This document shows, piece by piece, positions 10,691 through 22,511 of a stretch of DNA of 64,000 bases (position 1 is the first letter of the stretch; each line of letters begins with the position of its first letter). Source of the DNA: Nepenthes gracilis (lineage: Eukaryota > Streptophyta > Magnoliopsida > Caryophyllales > Nepenthaceae); NCBI GenBank assembly GCA_033239525.1, contig BSYO01000010.1, positions 10,257,379 to 10,321,378 of the forward strand, written 5' to 3'. A program made the translations under genes and the position numbers. The notes under the pieces were generated by a model that was given only the letters and a program-made list of their open reading frames with translations, was not told the origin of the DNA and searched no databases.

Positions 10691-12093
10691 CAATAAAAAA
10701 AAAATCTATTTTGTCACAGAAAAGGTATAGGATAGAACTATTATTTAAATTTTTTCGTGAGTCTTTTGCTCTGATTATTATAGATAATGTTTTGTTTAAG
10801 AGGAAAAAAATATTTTTATATATGCTTGTATATATATATATAATTATGATTTTAAGTTTTTAAAACAAAAAAACATGAGAAAGGAAAAAAAAGAGAAAAA
10901 AAATTTAAAAATTTAAAATTAAAAAAAAAAAATCATCATCATGGATAATCTTATAAATTATGTCTTAAATACTAATTTTGTGATTAATGGGATTTGAACA
11001 TTGACCATTTACATTTTATGATTAAATCATCTAATGATATCATTTTTAGATTACATAATGTACATAAATTTTTTCTTTACTTATTTTGTCATAATATTAT
11101 GCATCACCTTAATATAATGAAGACTTAATACCCATGTGAGTTCTTGAGCTATTCTTCAATTGAGAGGATAATTGATACTCAATTCCATGAACATTATCGT
11201 TTCAACAAAAGTCAATAATTTCATCTTATTCTTGACAAATGGTCATTAATAAATAAAAATTACTAAATTTATACAAATGAGTTATTGTTATTCATCATGA
11301 GGATGACTTTAATGGCATATTTTTGACTTCATGAGCCTAAGCCTATTTTGTCCTTTACTTAATTACTATTTGAAACTAATTTGAGCATATTATGTGTAGA
11401 CTTTAAATTTAAAATTATATTTTCTTTGGTTTACTTGTATTTAAAATTTAACCTAGACATGTTAAATAATTATCTTACCCAAATGCCTTATGATACAAAT
11501 ATAATTTAGAGAGTTGGATAAGGAAGATACAAAAAAAAAAAAAAAAAAAAAAAAAAACAAGAGAAGGAAAAAAATGAGGGCAAATTTAACTTTTATTATT
11601 TTTATTCTGTATTTCTCAAATGAACAAAAATATATTTCACAAAAATTTAAAAATTGATTGTGTAATTATATTTCTCCTTTCTTGTATTCTTCTTCTGTGA
11701 AAAAAAAAATTAAAAGTCCAAAAAGAATAGAAAAAAATAAAAAAAAAAAAAAAGAAGGGGAGAAATAAGTAAATTGAGATTTAATTTTTTTGTATTTAAT
11801 TTTTTCTATTTTTTGAAAAAAAAAAAAAAAAAAGAAAAAAAAGGAGAGGGAGAGAGAGAAAAAAGAGAAGTAATGTTTATATTAGAAAGAGAGGATAAGT
11901 TTTTGTTATCTAAGGCATTTTTTTAAAAAAATCCTTATTATTTTCGTGTAACTATGAACCTTCAACCCCATTACAACCGGCGAAGACCTGAAAGGACCAT
12001 GGTGAATATAACTCATAAATATAAATTAACGTTATTCTTAATTACATTACCTAATTTTCTCTAAATTATGTCCTTCAATATAAGATATGCATA
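10691..12093. other. AT-rich stretch with long poly(A) runs, no gene
   Basis: Very AT-rich, with A runs near 11530-11557, 11740-11754 and 11817-11834. No coding pattern, no LTR terminus and no similarity to the other families here. It may be the noncoding 3' internal part of the unrelated element whose LTR starts at 13798. Confidence 0.5.
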
Positions 12094-12108
12094 ATTCGAT
12101 TTTTCTAT

Positions 12109-13317
12109 AAAAAAAAACCTTATTTTCTATCTCGCTCCTGATGCATTTGCCAACACTAACTTTTCTACTCCTCCAGGAGATGTCCAAGGAGTGGAAGCTC
12201 TTAACTTTAGCTCCATTTCTGATGGAATATCTCAGGATACGCAGGGGAATCTTTCTCCTCTAGCTCGTAAAGTTGCTGCACATATTAAAACCCTTCTTCG
12301 AGCTGTTGACAAATTTGCGCACCAGGATGAGGCTCTTCACGGCCTAACATCTTCTCGGGCTGACAATCTTAGTCCACGGACGCAGGACTCATCTCTAAAG
12401 GAGAAAAAATCCATGATCAAAAAACATAATTCCTGGCAATTATCTCATTACAACCCGCTTTTGATTAATGAAAAGGAGGTTGAGAATTGGGTGCTCTGTA
12501 AGTCTAGGGCATCATATAAAGGCCAAGGGTGATATTAATGGCATTTGTGTCCCGTTGGTGTTGTTGAATGAGAATGGTTATGGCTATTCAGCTGTTGTCA
12601 ACCTGAGGCAACTTGCTCCATGAATTTGGCTGCTGAATTATGCTGCAGAATTCTTGAGCTAGCTAATGTATGATGCATTCCGCCTGAGGTGTGCTTTTGC
12701 CACTTTTACCCCGGGATGAGGTGTGCAAATGACCGCGGTTCCTTTTTTTCATGTTGTAATTAGCCGAGATATCTACTTTTGGCCAAGATGTCTGCAAAAT
12801 GATGTGATTCTGTTTTATTCTGACCGAGATTAGTTATGCCTGAGATGAGGTGTGCTAACGCCCGAGTTGCAAATGGTCGAGTACTCTGCTTGGCCGAGCA
12901 ATCTACTACATGCCTAGATTGACCGAGATGAAACATAATGCCTGAGGTATGCATTGCCTAGCTTTGGGCTGCCGCCTTCCCAAATGCCCGAGGTTTGCAA
13001 ACGCCCGAGTTGCAAATGGTTGAGTCCTCTGCTTGGCCAAGCATTCTACTACATGCCGATATGCACGTCTTAGATGGTGATCCAGCTTCTAGCAGAGATG
13101 GTGATCCAGATTTGGTCCGACCCTTTTCTTAGTCGCGAAGTATTCATGACTTGTGGAGTGTATCGTTTCTTAGCTTTTTTCATGACATGTTCATGAGGCT
13201 CGGGGTATACCCCAACGTCTTTGTTCTTGCTTCAAGTTGGAAAACACTTGGGGTTAGAATATTGATTTTGTAGTTTTCTTTTAATTTAATACACTTTCTT
13301 ACTTATCAAAAAAAATG
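12109..13317 (+). mobile_element. 5'-truncated LINE with TSD
   Basis: The TSD ATTCGATTTTTCTAT (12094-12108) and ATTCAATTTTTCTAT (13318-13332) differ at one base. The element ends AACACTTGGGGTTAG ... TTTCTTACTTATC plus A8, the family 3' end. It contains the last part of ORF1 and a long 3' untranslated region with a partial repeat (GCCCGAGTTGCAAATGG at about 12863 and 13003). Confidence 0.8.
12131..12532 (+). pseudogene. LINE ORF1 C-terminal remnant
   Basis: An open frame of about 130 codons inside the truncated LINE, hydrophilic, with VAAHIKTLLRAVDKF near the middle. It ends in a stop at 12530-12532, after which another frame carries GICVPLVLL and NGYGYSAVVN, suggesting a frameshift near 12530. 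DUF4283 itself is absent because of the 5' truncation. The assignment to ORF1 rests on position just before the LINE 3' end and the parallel with 27659-27994, not on a strong motif. Confidence 0.5.
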
Positions 13318-13332
13318 ATTCAATTTTTCTAT

Positions 13333-13797
13333 CACATTTAATCTTATTTAAGCAACTTTTGAGTGCGACCTATGAGTTCTATTTTTTTATGAGTACATAT
13401 CTGTTAAGGTTTTGAAGTTAAGGCTACCAAGATGAAACATGTATATTTGCTTTTAATGGTCAAGGTGAAATAAACACATACACACTTGAATTCTCTTAAT
13501 GATAGATTTAAGACGATTAAATTCATAATCTTTAATATTTATATTTATCATATTAATCCTTTTAATATTAATATGATTGACATATATTTTAAGATACCTA
13601 TGGATGTTTGTAGGTATCATCGCTAGAAACCCTCGCAAGACTCAACTCGTCCACTATAGCGGCCTAGGGGTTTAAAGGCTTGTTGCATCAACTAAATGCA
13701 ACCGTGATACCTACAAAAATGGTATGTCATCTACAGTGTTCATCTGTTTTATTTTTTCAATATTGCTAAGAGACTAGCAATGAATTGGGTGGGGGTG
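13333..13797. other. Noncoding stretch with a 13-bp inverted repeat and a G-rich end
   Basis: The host sequence resumes after the LINE. Arms TTTGTAGGTATCA (13607-13619) and TGATACCTACAAA (13705-13717) are perfect inverted repeats flanking about 85 bases. It ends with TTGGGTGGGGGTG at 13785-13797, a plausible polypurine tract before the LTR that starts at 13798. Confidence 0.5.
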
Positions 13798-14036
13798 TGA
13801 TGAACACTGAATTTTATAATTTTACTTCAATTTAATTCTTTTTATTTTTAGTAATTTGTATATAAATTACGTAATTAAATTATATATTTTAATTATATAG
13901 GTTTTATTTCTCGAACAAAAATTTTGAGAGTAAATTATGCAAATTGACTATATGAAGTCTTTATTTTATCAATCTATGCAGCTGATCGAAGAAATACAGA
14001 GAAAAAGAATATAGTCAAATTTTTGAATGGTTAAAA

Positions 14037-14069
<33 letters not shown>

Positions 14070-14073
<4 letters not shown>

Positions 14074-14556
14074 AGATGAAGAAAAAAATGAAAAAAAAAA
14101 AGAAAAAGTAAAAGAAGAAAAGCAGGCGGCGTGCGCAGCAGCAGCAGAAAAGTAGAGAGAAAAGCAAACAGAAAGCAGGGGAGATCAGCTGGAAAGAAAA
14201 AAAAGAAATAAAAAGAGATAATGTTATACTTCTCTATAAATAAAGAGTCGAAGGTGTAAATCAGGAGGTGAGGAGCTGGAGAGATGGCTGAGGAATTTGG
14301 AGAACGAGAGTAAGGAGATTTGGGAATGAGAGTAAGGGGAGAAGTGGGGCTGTGAAGCTCCAAGAAGGAGCTGCTTTCTCTTTCTCCGTCTCGGCAGAGC
14401 AAGAAGCGGAGAAGGTGAAGCAGGGAGAACGAGAGAGTGAGAGGGAGAAGGGAGAGTGATAGAAAAAAAACAAAAAACAAAAGAAAAAGTTAAAAAAAAC
14501 AGAGAACAGTGGCTCAGGAAGACAAAAGGGGGAGAGAGAGAGAGAGAGAGATGGGA
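14070..14556 (+). repeat. Long purine-rich tract with GA microsatellite
   Basis: Nearly 490 bases composed mostly of A and G on the plus strand, ending in a GA run (14532-14551). A 149-aa frame on the opposite strand is a by-product of this bias. Confidence 0.85.
14235..14242 (+). promoter_or_regulatory. TATA box in the AT-rich LTR
   Basis: TATAAATA within the purine-rich tract, a likely LTR promoter position. Confidence 0.45.
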
Positions 14557-15370
14557 TTAGTTTAATTTGGAGATTTCTTTTTTTTTTTCACAAAATTAGT
14601 GTTTAAGTTTTGTGATTTTGATCTAAATCTATTATGTAGTATCGATAAATCTCGACTTAATATGAAGTTTAATTTCGATTTAGCTCGACTCCATTGGTTT
14701 GTACCTTTTGTGTTATTTTATTGGTTGATTTAGTTTTAGATTAATATCGGAATCTCATAATTTTGCATTACGTTGTGCTATGAAAATTAATATATTACAA
14801 CTAACCATCGCAATCATTTAATATCTAACAAATTTATTTTTCTATTATTTAAATTTCTACATTTTATTTACTTTTTTAGCTTGGGATGGCTTTGCCGCCG
14901 CTACTCTTACAACTTTATATTTATACTATTTAGTTCTTACACTATTTATTATTTTATTATTATTTGTCCGAGCTCTGGATGGCTGTCCACCGCCGCTCTG
15001 TTATTTTTGTATTTCTATAATTTAATTTTCTACACTTTAACTTATATTATTGTGGGACAGCACAACCACTAAAAGTATTTTAATTTTTAGCAATTTAAAT
15101 TTCGTTATTTAATATTCCGTATCTCTTAGTTAATTTTAGGACTGTATTACTAGCATTATAGCCACTCCAATTATAACCAAATGGATATTTTAATTTTTCT
15201 TTAGTAATATTTTAAAAAAATATATATATATAATAGTTACGAAAATAATTTTCTGTAGAAAATCAACGCTCTGTGGATACGATACCCAACTTATTGAAAA
15301 AACAATACCGAACCTCATACACTTACGAGGTTAAAAGGAACCATATCTATCGAAGTTCGGTCAACACACA

Positions 15371-17009
15371 CACTTTCAATTTTAGAAATTCATCAATGAG
15401 ACCATCCCGAAAGAATTGAAGCACTTCATGGCAAAATACTTAGTCGATGCCACATTGGTTCCATACAGAGTCCTTAAATTGGGTGCCAATCCTTGGCACA
15501 ACTCCACAGCAACCATCACTTTAACGATCAAAGGTAATTCGGCTAATCTTTCTCTCTAAGAAATATCCTCAAATACCTACACAATCCACTCTCCTTAGTG
15601 ACCACAAAACAACGCCTAAGTGTGACCTTGCATGCGAACTAAACTTGGCACTAATATTCTTTAAGCGACTTGTAGGCAAAATGACATCATCTTGTCGCTA
15701 CTCCATCATCTATGCTTCACATTTAAAAACTTGATGGAATGTATCATATCCCACCGCCACAATTCGTGCTGGCATAGCAACTCACCAAATCAAGACACCA
15801 TCAATATTATATCGAGCCTTGGTGCCACAAGGCAATTAAATTAGTTCAATCAATCATATCTATAAACTCAAGAAAATATTGTAAACCTCGATACAACTAG
15901 TATAAGCTTACGATCCTTAGATAAACAAATAAGCATAAGAAACCCCAATAAAGTATATATTCTGGACCCTAAAATAACACATATATCAAAATATCAAAAT
16001 CCAAAAACTTTACCTTCCGTCACGATGGATGACACTTCTATACTTCGTGCCATCACCGTGAAGGCTCGCTTTTAGGTTTTGGGCCCCTTTATTGTCCAAC
16101 CCATGGGACAAGGGCAATCCTTAATCATGCAGTCGAACTATCCACAGTTGAAACATGCTCCCAAAAATCCCACTGAAATAAAACATTCATCCGTACAGTA
16201 TCCAAGAATATATTCGACGATATCTCTTTATTCTCGAGGCCCGTGATCCTTTTCACATCAACTACCCAAGGTCAACTTCACCTCCTAATTTACATGGGGC
16301 AATACCGCCATATCTTCCTCCAAACATTGGATCACTATTATCGCCATCTTAATTCTTAGGACCACATTTTGACCCCTAAAGGATCCAAGCCACCCAAAAG
16401 TTTAGGCACTTAAGTATTTCTTAATCGATTATAAGTTGTCATCCTAGAATTTGTTACACTAGAATTGACTCTAAGTTATTCTGTCTTTAAGCCATCAATT
16501 TCACCTAATCTATCACACTTGATTATTTTACTCAAACATCCCCTCTTAGAAAATTACTACTCTGAGGACCTTAATTCAAAACCAATCAAGCCTAAACTTT
16601 GAATCAAAACCAATTAACCTAGGCCTTGAATCAACACCGATCAACTCAAGTACTAAATCGACACCAATCAAATACAACCCTAGATGCCACTCTACAGCTC
16701 CTCTTGACCTCACGATCGACTACTATTATGAGTAAACCTTTGTCTAGAAGCCATTGCAATTACTTATATCCTATCTGAAGGCAACACAATATGGGTTAGG
16801 TCGTGTGTCAGACACTAGTTAGGACCTCATAAGTTAGACAACTGAACTCATTTTTTATCTCTTAGTTCAAGCCTAAACTAGCTAACAAAGAAAACTAAAA
16901 CTATTCAATCTAACTTAATTGTCCTTATGCCTATGTCTGCTTATTTGATCAATTTTAATCTATCCTAAACTTCTGTATACAATTCAAATCAAACTAAGGC
17001 ATCTCGTTT
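15371..17009 (-). pseudogene. Decayed internal region with gag zinc knuckle remnant
   Basis: On the minus strand this follows a primer-binding site (17010-17022) and so is the 5' internal part of a Ty3/gypsy element. At 16114-16155 the frame reads C-F-N-C-G-stop-F-D-C-M-I-K-D-C-P, a degraded CCHC zinc knuckle in which the histidine position reads C and the glutamine is a stop. This is the nucleocapsid part of gag. No intact gag or pol frame remains, and decay is advanced. Its lower boundary with the LTR at 13798-15370 is unclear. Confidence 0.6.
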
Positions 17010-17022
17010 CTCTAATACCAAT
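17010..17022 (-). other. Primer-binding site, tRNA-Met type
   Basis: The minus strand reads ATTGGTATTAGAG immediately after the LTR terminus CCACCACA. One base differs from the canonical TGGTATCAGAG. Confidence 0.7.
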
Positions 17023-17982
17023 TGTGGTGGACCATATTTTCTACAAAAAATTTGGTAAAATTTTATCTGTAATATGACAATCAAACTATATAAAAACCTA
17101 TGAAACATCCTGTATAACATTAAAAATCTATCCTAAATGCCACAACATCTCAACAACTCATGCATACACATCCCAATAACTCCAAGATCCGACAACATAC
17201 ATCAACATTACACAGGATCTAATTTGCCACAATTATTCATGGCTCCAACACTTTATATCTAAACATAGCATTGGCCAAAGAGAGATGCCACTAGGTACCT
17301 GTTACAAACCACAATAATTTACAGAAGTATAAATAAATTCAAACACAGCGAAAACTTAAACTATCAAATCATCAGCCTTATGTATAATATATATTAATAA
17401 GCCCAATTGAAATACAAACATATACAATTATCCATAATATAAGAAAAACTACAAAATATAAGTCTTCAATAGGATCTTCCAAGTCTACAGTCTAATCCAC
17501 TTCTAGTCTCCACTCTATCCCATTGAGTACAACAGGCCTGTGCTAATCTGGAGGTAAGGAGAGGCAGTAAGGGTGAGCCAAATGCTCAACAAGTGTAATA
17601 TAAATGAGAGACATAATAATACAAGCAAAATAAAGCAAAAGAGAGTTATACGATCACAATTAGAATGTGCAAATATCAATATGATTGAATGTACCTTTGG
17701 AATACAGTTAGCTCCTTATGTTTTATCATTCCTACTTTTTGGGAATGTAATTTTATTCATGCATAATTATTCATCTTTGCAGACCACGGCCAGTAACCTT
17801 ACTAGCTAAAGGTGCGGGAGAACGAGGACAGAAATATGTTAAGCTACACATTCTAAATCATTGGCTACAATTTAGGCCTATAGCTATGCGGCCATGATTT
17901 ATCATATTGGTTGCATTTTAGGCCTGCAACTATTCGGCTATCATCTATGTTCCCACATATACCCCTAAGAATAAGGGAAAGT
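17023..17982 (-). mobile_element. LTR fragment, C-like 3' part, minus strand
   Basis: It begins at the LTR terminus (TGTGGTGGACC on the plus strand). On its own strand it carries a decayed acceptor and micro-ORF (CCTCCAGATTAG near 17550) and two H1 hairpins (17864-17884 and 17910-17930). It ends abruptly at 17982 where a plus-strand LTR starts, so the two are joined head to head. Confidence 0.65.
17910..17930 (-). other. Hairpin H1 with two compensatory changes
   Basis: On the sense (minus) strand the arms are GTTGCA and TGCAAC with loop GGCCTAAAA. Against the GCTACA/TGTAGC form, two base pairs have changed on both sides. The neighbouring copy at 17864-17884 pairs GCTATA with TGTAGC using one G-U pair. 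Confidence 0.65.
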
Positions 17983-18267
17983 TGTGAGGACCCGAAACAA
18001 AAAATGTAATAACTAGATGTGGTTAAGGTGATTAAAATCAGTAAGAGGTTAAGTATGTAGTGAAAAAGTGGTAGTTAAAAGTAAAAATTTGAAAAAATGT
18101 CCGAGTTTAGTAAGCAGCCGAGGGGTGCTCGCTGGGCGCTCGAGCCCACCTATCGGGCGGAAAAAGCAATGTCATTCCGAATCCCTGCCGCTCACTGGCC
18201 GCCGGAGCTCCGCTCGAGCAACTGGGTGCCAAAGCCGAGCGCTCGTTGGCCGCTCGAGCAAGTGCAG

Positions 18268-18275
18268 TATAAAAA
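18268..18275 (+). promoter_or_regulatory. TATA box of LTR
   Basis: TATAAAAA right after the CTCGAG cluster and about 160 bases before the GCAAGT donor. Confidence 0.65.
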
Positions 18276-19219
18276 CACGATCTGCTTCTCTCCTTTCATT
18301 TTTCGCACGGGTTTAGGGTTTTAGAAAGAGAGGGAGCGCCGATTTTAGAGAGAGAAGAAGGGAGAATGAGGCCGGGGAGCCCAAATCCATCCGTGAGCCA
18401 ATTATAAAAGTTAAAGCACATGTCAAGGCAAGTGTACCTCGGATGTTATTTTTGATTTTTACCGTTTATTTTGCTTTAACGTGGATGAAAAAGATATTGA
18501 TGCATGTTTGAAGTACATGAAGCATGTTTTCTTCAATTAATCGGTTAGATTTTATGTTTATCCATTTTTATTGCAAGATTTAGCTTCGATTTCATGAATA
18601 AGCATGAAAACAGTGTTCGATTTGTCTCGAAAAGCATGTGACGAAACCCTAGCTCAAAAATGTTGTGAAGATTGAGTAAATTGCATGATTTAATGTATAT
18701 GCATTGCATCTATGACATTAATTTCATGAAAAATGTACATGTAAGAGACCGATTTGTGTCCGACGGTTTTGGCGAAGCCCTTTGTATGAAAATGAAGAGG
18801 TTTTGATGGGTTTTAACCGTAGCTTCTGTTATATGAAAGTTAATTGACATCGAAATGAAGCTTCCCATATAGTTTGTTTTCGAAAATATGTACAAACTTA
18901 TACCAACAAAATTTCCATGTAAATTTAAAGAAGTGCTGAAATTGTTTGTGAAAGTTTGATTTCAAAAATGGGATTTTTGATAAAGAGATGATCTCCGTTA
19001 CAGTTATTTTGGGACCCGAGACTGACTACAGTCCAGGTAAGTTCTTAGGTGAGGCCTTAGAACTTACAGTGGTAATCGAGGATAGCTTTGTCCATGGAGC
19101 GATTCATGGTCCACCCTATCCTCAAGGGCGTTAAGCCAGGAGGGACATAGGTCGACCTTCGGATGACACAAAGTACATATATCCCTCGGGATGGGATATA
19201 TATGACATGATAGGCCTTG

Positions 19220-19242
19220 GATTGTGTGGACTGAATACAATC
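19220..19242 (+). other. Conserved hairpin H3
   Basis: Arms GATTGTGT and ATACAATC (one G-U pair), loop GGACTGA, followed by TATCCTCGATTATTCGCCCC as in all other copies. Confidence 0.6.
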
Positions 19243-19673
19243 TATCCTCGATTATTCGCCCCTTCTGCTAGTAGGGTACACTGGCAGGGTCTGAGCTTGC
19301 TAAGATATGTCACAATAAAAGATAAAAATATATTGTACAGTGAAAAGATGATAGAGTATTATCTGATGAAAAGATGATAATGAATAAATATCTGATGAAA
19401 AGATAATAAAGGACAAGTATAGAGTATTGTTTTTAGTTTTACCATGCATCAGTAAAGTTTATAGTTATTATTTTACAGTCTATAGTGTAATGATTTATGA
19501 AGCATGAGATTTAATATCGTTATAGTATGTCTTTACTATTTTTTAGATGATGTTCGATTAAACATTCTGGTCCTGCATGGTTATATGATCGTTTTGGCAT
19601 AACCGTTTTACAGTTCATATGCATGTACCTTGCTGGGCCTCGGCTCATTGTTTTAGTATTTTTTTCCTCTCCA

Positions 19674-19712
19674 GATGAGACGGTGGAGCTTTTATCTGAC
19701 GAAAAAGAGTAA
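19674..19712 (+). other. LTR micro-ORF, DETVELLSDEKE-stop
   Basis: Follows TTTTTTTCCTCTCCAG. If spliced at this CAG, the first codon would be completed by a G from the upstream exon. Confidence 0.6.
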
Positions 19713-20254
19713 TCAGAGAGAGAAGCTTCTTGAAGACTTTTGAGGACCATAGCACATTGGAGTTATTTTGGAGGAGCCTGTCGACGTAAAGGCCTAGCTG
19801 CATATGATTTTTATATACTGATCTTGTGATTATTGATGTCTTAGAACATGTCGATTTTTGTATAGAAAGCTCTTGATGTGTATGATAGTAGAAGAGAAAA
19901 TGCTATGCTTCTGCAGGTTCTTAGTTTACTTCCATTATATACTCTGGATTTATTGTGCAGGTCTTAGATGGCATCTCATTATTAAACTGTTAGAATAGTA
20001 AATGTTTTTATGGATTTGTGTCATGGATGGCACATGTGATCCTGTGAATGTTTGTTGTAGGAATTGTGAATGATGAATAGTTGTGTGCTTGTTATGGATG
20101 ATTATATAGGGTTGTATTTTTGGATTTTTCATCCTATTACAAAGGAGACTCTGCCGAAATTTCTGTAGAAGTCTTGCCTTATGTTTTAGACCGTTAATGG
20201 TATTGCTGTTTTGACGGAAGCTTTTGAGGACAAAAAAAAATCCGTTCCGTCACA

Positions 20255-21879
20255 TCTCGTCCTTCCACAGTAATATCCAAAGGCTTTCTAAAAGTATTAC
20301 CCACTAAAATATGTAGCCAGGATAAGAATTGAGTCTCTACTGTAATACTAATGGCAGCCAAGGGGTAATACCTCTGTAACACAATTTTGTGGTCCTAGTT
20401 TTGTGGTTCCTTATTCATTTGAGGAAAAGTCCACCATAATTCGATTCATAATATCTCTATCTGGGAGAACAATAGAATCACATAACACATTGTGGACTTC
20501 CCTCCCAACATATATACAATTATTATCTTTCCTTTAGACTTAAATCTTTTCATGACTCATTTTGCATATACGAATATTATAATACAGATTTTTACCACCG
20601 AGACGCAATTATAACTTTAAAGGTCTTTGGCTCACATTTCCTTCACAATCGATTAATGAATATGATTTTGAAATAACAATTAATTATATGCGAATGTACA
20701 TGCAGTTTAATTAACAATTAGACAATGCAGAATTATGCAAAAATTATTAAAGAGCTCGAGTGAACAGTGAACAGTTGCGCATATAAGGTAATTCATGAAT
20801 TTTGAGCATCCAATGGGTAAATTACTAAATTCAATACATGGATAAATATAACCTCAATTCAATTTATGCATAAAACTCGAAATATGTGCTCAAATGAGTG
20901 GGTCTAGGGTTTCGTGAACAAAAATCCACATAAATCTATCAAATCGGATATCCAATCGATAAATTAACTTATCTAGGATATGAGTAATGATATTCTAGTC
21001 TCAATTTATGCAAAAGTACCAAAAATTGGAGGCCAAAACCACCTGGTCCCATGGTTAGGGCTTATATGCGAAAATCGGCATAAGTCCTCAAATTTGGACA
21101 AGAAATTCATATATATATATATATATTTAAGCTATGGGTACCACATATACATACATGGGTTGGGTATCGAGATAATAATACCCGAAGGGGAGCGAACAAA
21201 AATCAAAGGAAATAGTATGAGTGCACTTGCCTTAACCCAATCTACAATTTCTCCAACTAGCTCCAAGCCAGAATCAGATCCGAAGGCCTTCGTTTGCTCC
21301 TTTTCTCTCTCCTCTCTGTGCCCTCTCTCACTCTTCCTCTCTCTTTCCCGTGCGTTCACCCCAAACCGCGTGGCCAACGGTTAAAAAGAACTCAAACACA
21401 GCTTTTACATGTGTTAGGGCTTAATGAGCGCTCGAGTGCTTATCGGGCGCCGAGAGACCCAAAGGGCTACTGCTTTAGCACACATCAGACGCTCCTCGGG
21501 TGCACTTATTCTATTTTTGTGCCCGAATAGTGCCTCATGTGCTTGGTAGGCACAGGTCAAGCCCGTGTCTAGCATGCATCAAGCCTACTTCGCATTTTTA
21601 CCGTTCGGAACTCGTTTTGACCCTTTTAACCCAATTCTTTACATCCTTGAACTCTAATTTTGATTATATAAACTTAATAAGTCAAGATTTTTATAATTTA
21701 AAAACTCAAAATCTTATTTACGGATTAACATTTCACGGTTTATAACTTTGGTTACCTATTTTGCCAATTCTAGATCTTTGAGCTTTTCAATCCGATTCTT
21801 CCGTACCCTTTGACCTCAATTCACATATTTTAATTTAATTATCTCCCAATTACTATATTTTGGAATCTGGAATCTCACT
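20255..21879 (-). mobile_element. LTR fragment, minus strand
   Basis: On the minus strand it runs from AGTGAGATTCC (a damaged TGTGAGATTCC start) near 21879 through a CTCGAG-type block (21390-21570) and the donor GGTTAAG|GCAAGTGCACTC near 21225. The interior matches LTR C (CCAGATAGAGATATT parallels CCCGGATAGAGACATG at 43250). The 3' end with acceptor and terminus is missing. A TA microsatellite lies at 21109-21126. Confidence 0.6.
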
Positions 21880-22495
21880 GTCCATGTTAACCATATCTTT
21901 AAAATCGGTACCTTACACTATGCATCATATATCATACTCCTATCTCTTTCCTTATTCTATTTTGAATATATTGAACATTATCCTTAATTATATTGCACTT
22001 GCTAAGCATTTAACTCACCCTTACTATTTTTTTCCTTTAGATGAGCATGAGCCCCTACCTGATGAGGTAGAATAGAACTTAGGAGTTGGCTTGGCTGCAA
22101 ATCTTGAAAGAAGATCTTTGTAGACTTAGTTTAGTAGTTTTGCACCTTCCTCATGGGGTATTTGTATATTTTGAGATGAAAATTGTATACCAATATATGC
22201 GTGTGATGATGATATATATTGTAGTTTAGTTTCCATTTGTTGATAGATGTACATGCTTTCACAGGTTGCTATAGTTTATATTGGTACCTAGTGGCAACTT
22301 GTCTGAGCCGACATTGTACCCGGACTTATGACATCGGTCCCACAAGTTGATAATCATGGCATTTGGATCCTGTGTTTATGAATATGTGGATTATGTATGT
22401 TGTATATGATATTTTATAGGTTTTTGTATTTGGCCGATGATCATATTACAACCGAAACTCTATTGGATTTTTGGTTGAAAATATAGTACGTCATA
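21880..22495 (+). mobile_element. LTR 3' fragment
   Basis: It carries the T-rich tract, TTTCCTTTAG, an intact micro-ORF, GGATCCTGTG and the terminus GTACGTCATA (GTCACA with one change). It directly precedes pol sequence, which is not the normal order (primer-binding site and gag are missing), so a deletion or recombination joined them. Confidence 0.6.
22040..22075 (+). other. LTR micro-ORF, DEHEPLPDEVE-stop
   Basis: Follows the acceptor-like TTTTTTTCCTTTAG and fits the shared pattern, one codon shorter than the 13-codon form. Confidence 0.55.
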
Positions 22496-22511
22496 GCTAC
22501 CGTAGTATTTT

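Larger units (their letters stand above)
13798..15370 (+). mobile_element. AT-rich LTR of an unrelated retrotransposon
   Basis: TGATGAACACTGAATTTTAT follows a G-rich polypurine-like tract. A TA microsatellite (14038-14068), a TATA box, a 480-base purine-rich leader and CTGTGGATACGATACCC near 15273 follow; that last phrase is common near the ends of several plant LTR families. The 3' limit (CAACACACACA near 15370) is not fixed by a TSD. It shares no sequence with LTR A, B or C. Confidence 0.5.
17983..20254 (+). mobile_element. Complete LTR, 2.27 kb
   Basis: It starts TGTGAGGACCCG and ends CCGTTCCGTCACA. In order it has a CTCGAG cluster (18120-18260), a TATA box, a leader with a GAGAGGGAGCG block, the donor GTCAAG|GCAAGTGTACC at 18427/18428, GGGACCCGAGACTG, the CGAGGATAGC ... 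CCATGGAGCG block, hairpin H3 (19220-19242), a T-rich tract with CTCCAG and an intact micro-ORF (19674-19712). Flanks AAAGT and TCTCG do not match, so no TSD; neighbouring LTR pieces in the opposite orientation suggest rearrangement. Confidence 0.8.

Noticed and set aside
10691..12093. Hidden gene in the AT-rich stretch
   Set aside because: Only short frames, long poly-A runs and no splice or codon pattern.
13607..13717. MITE
   Set aside because: The inverted repeat is perfect, but I see no flanking TA or 8-bp duplication typical of the main MITE superfamilies.
14031..14480. 149-aa minus-strand frame, very rich in F, L and S
   Set aside because: It is the complement of a purine-rich tract and ends in a TA microsatellite; composition alone explains it.
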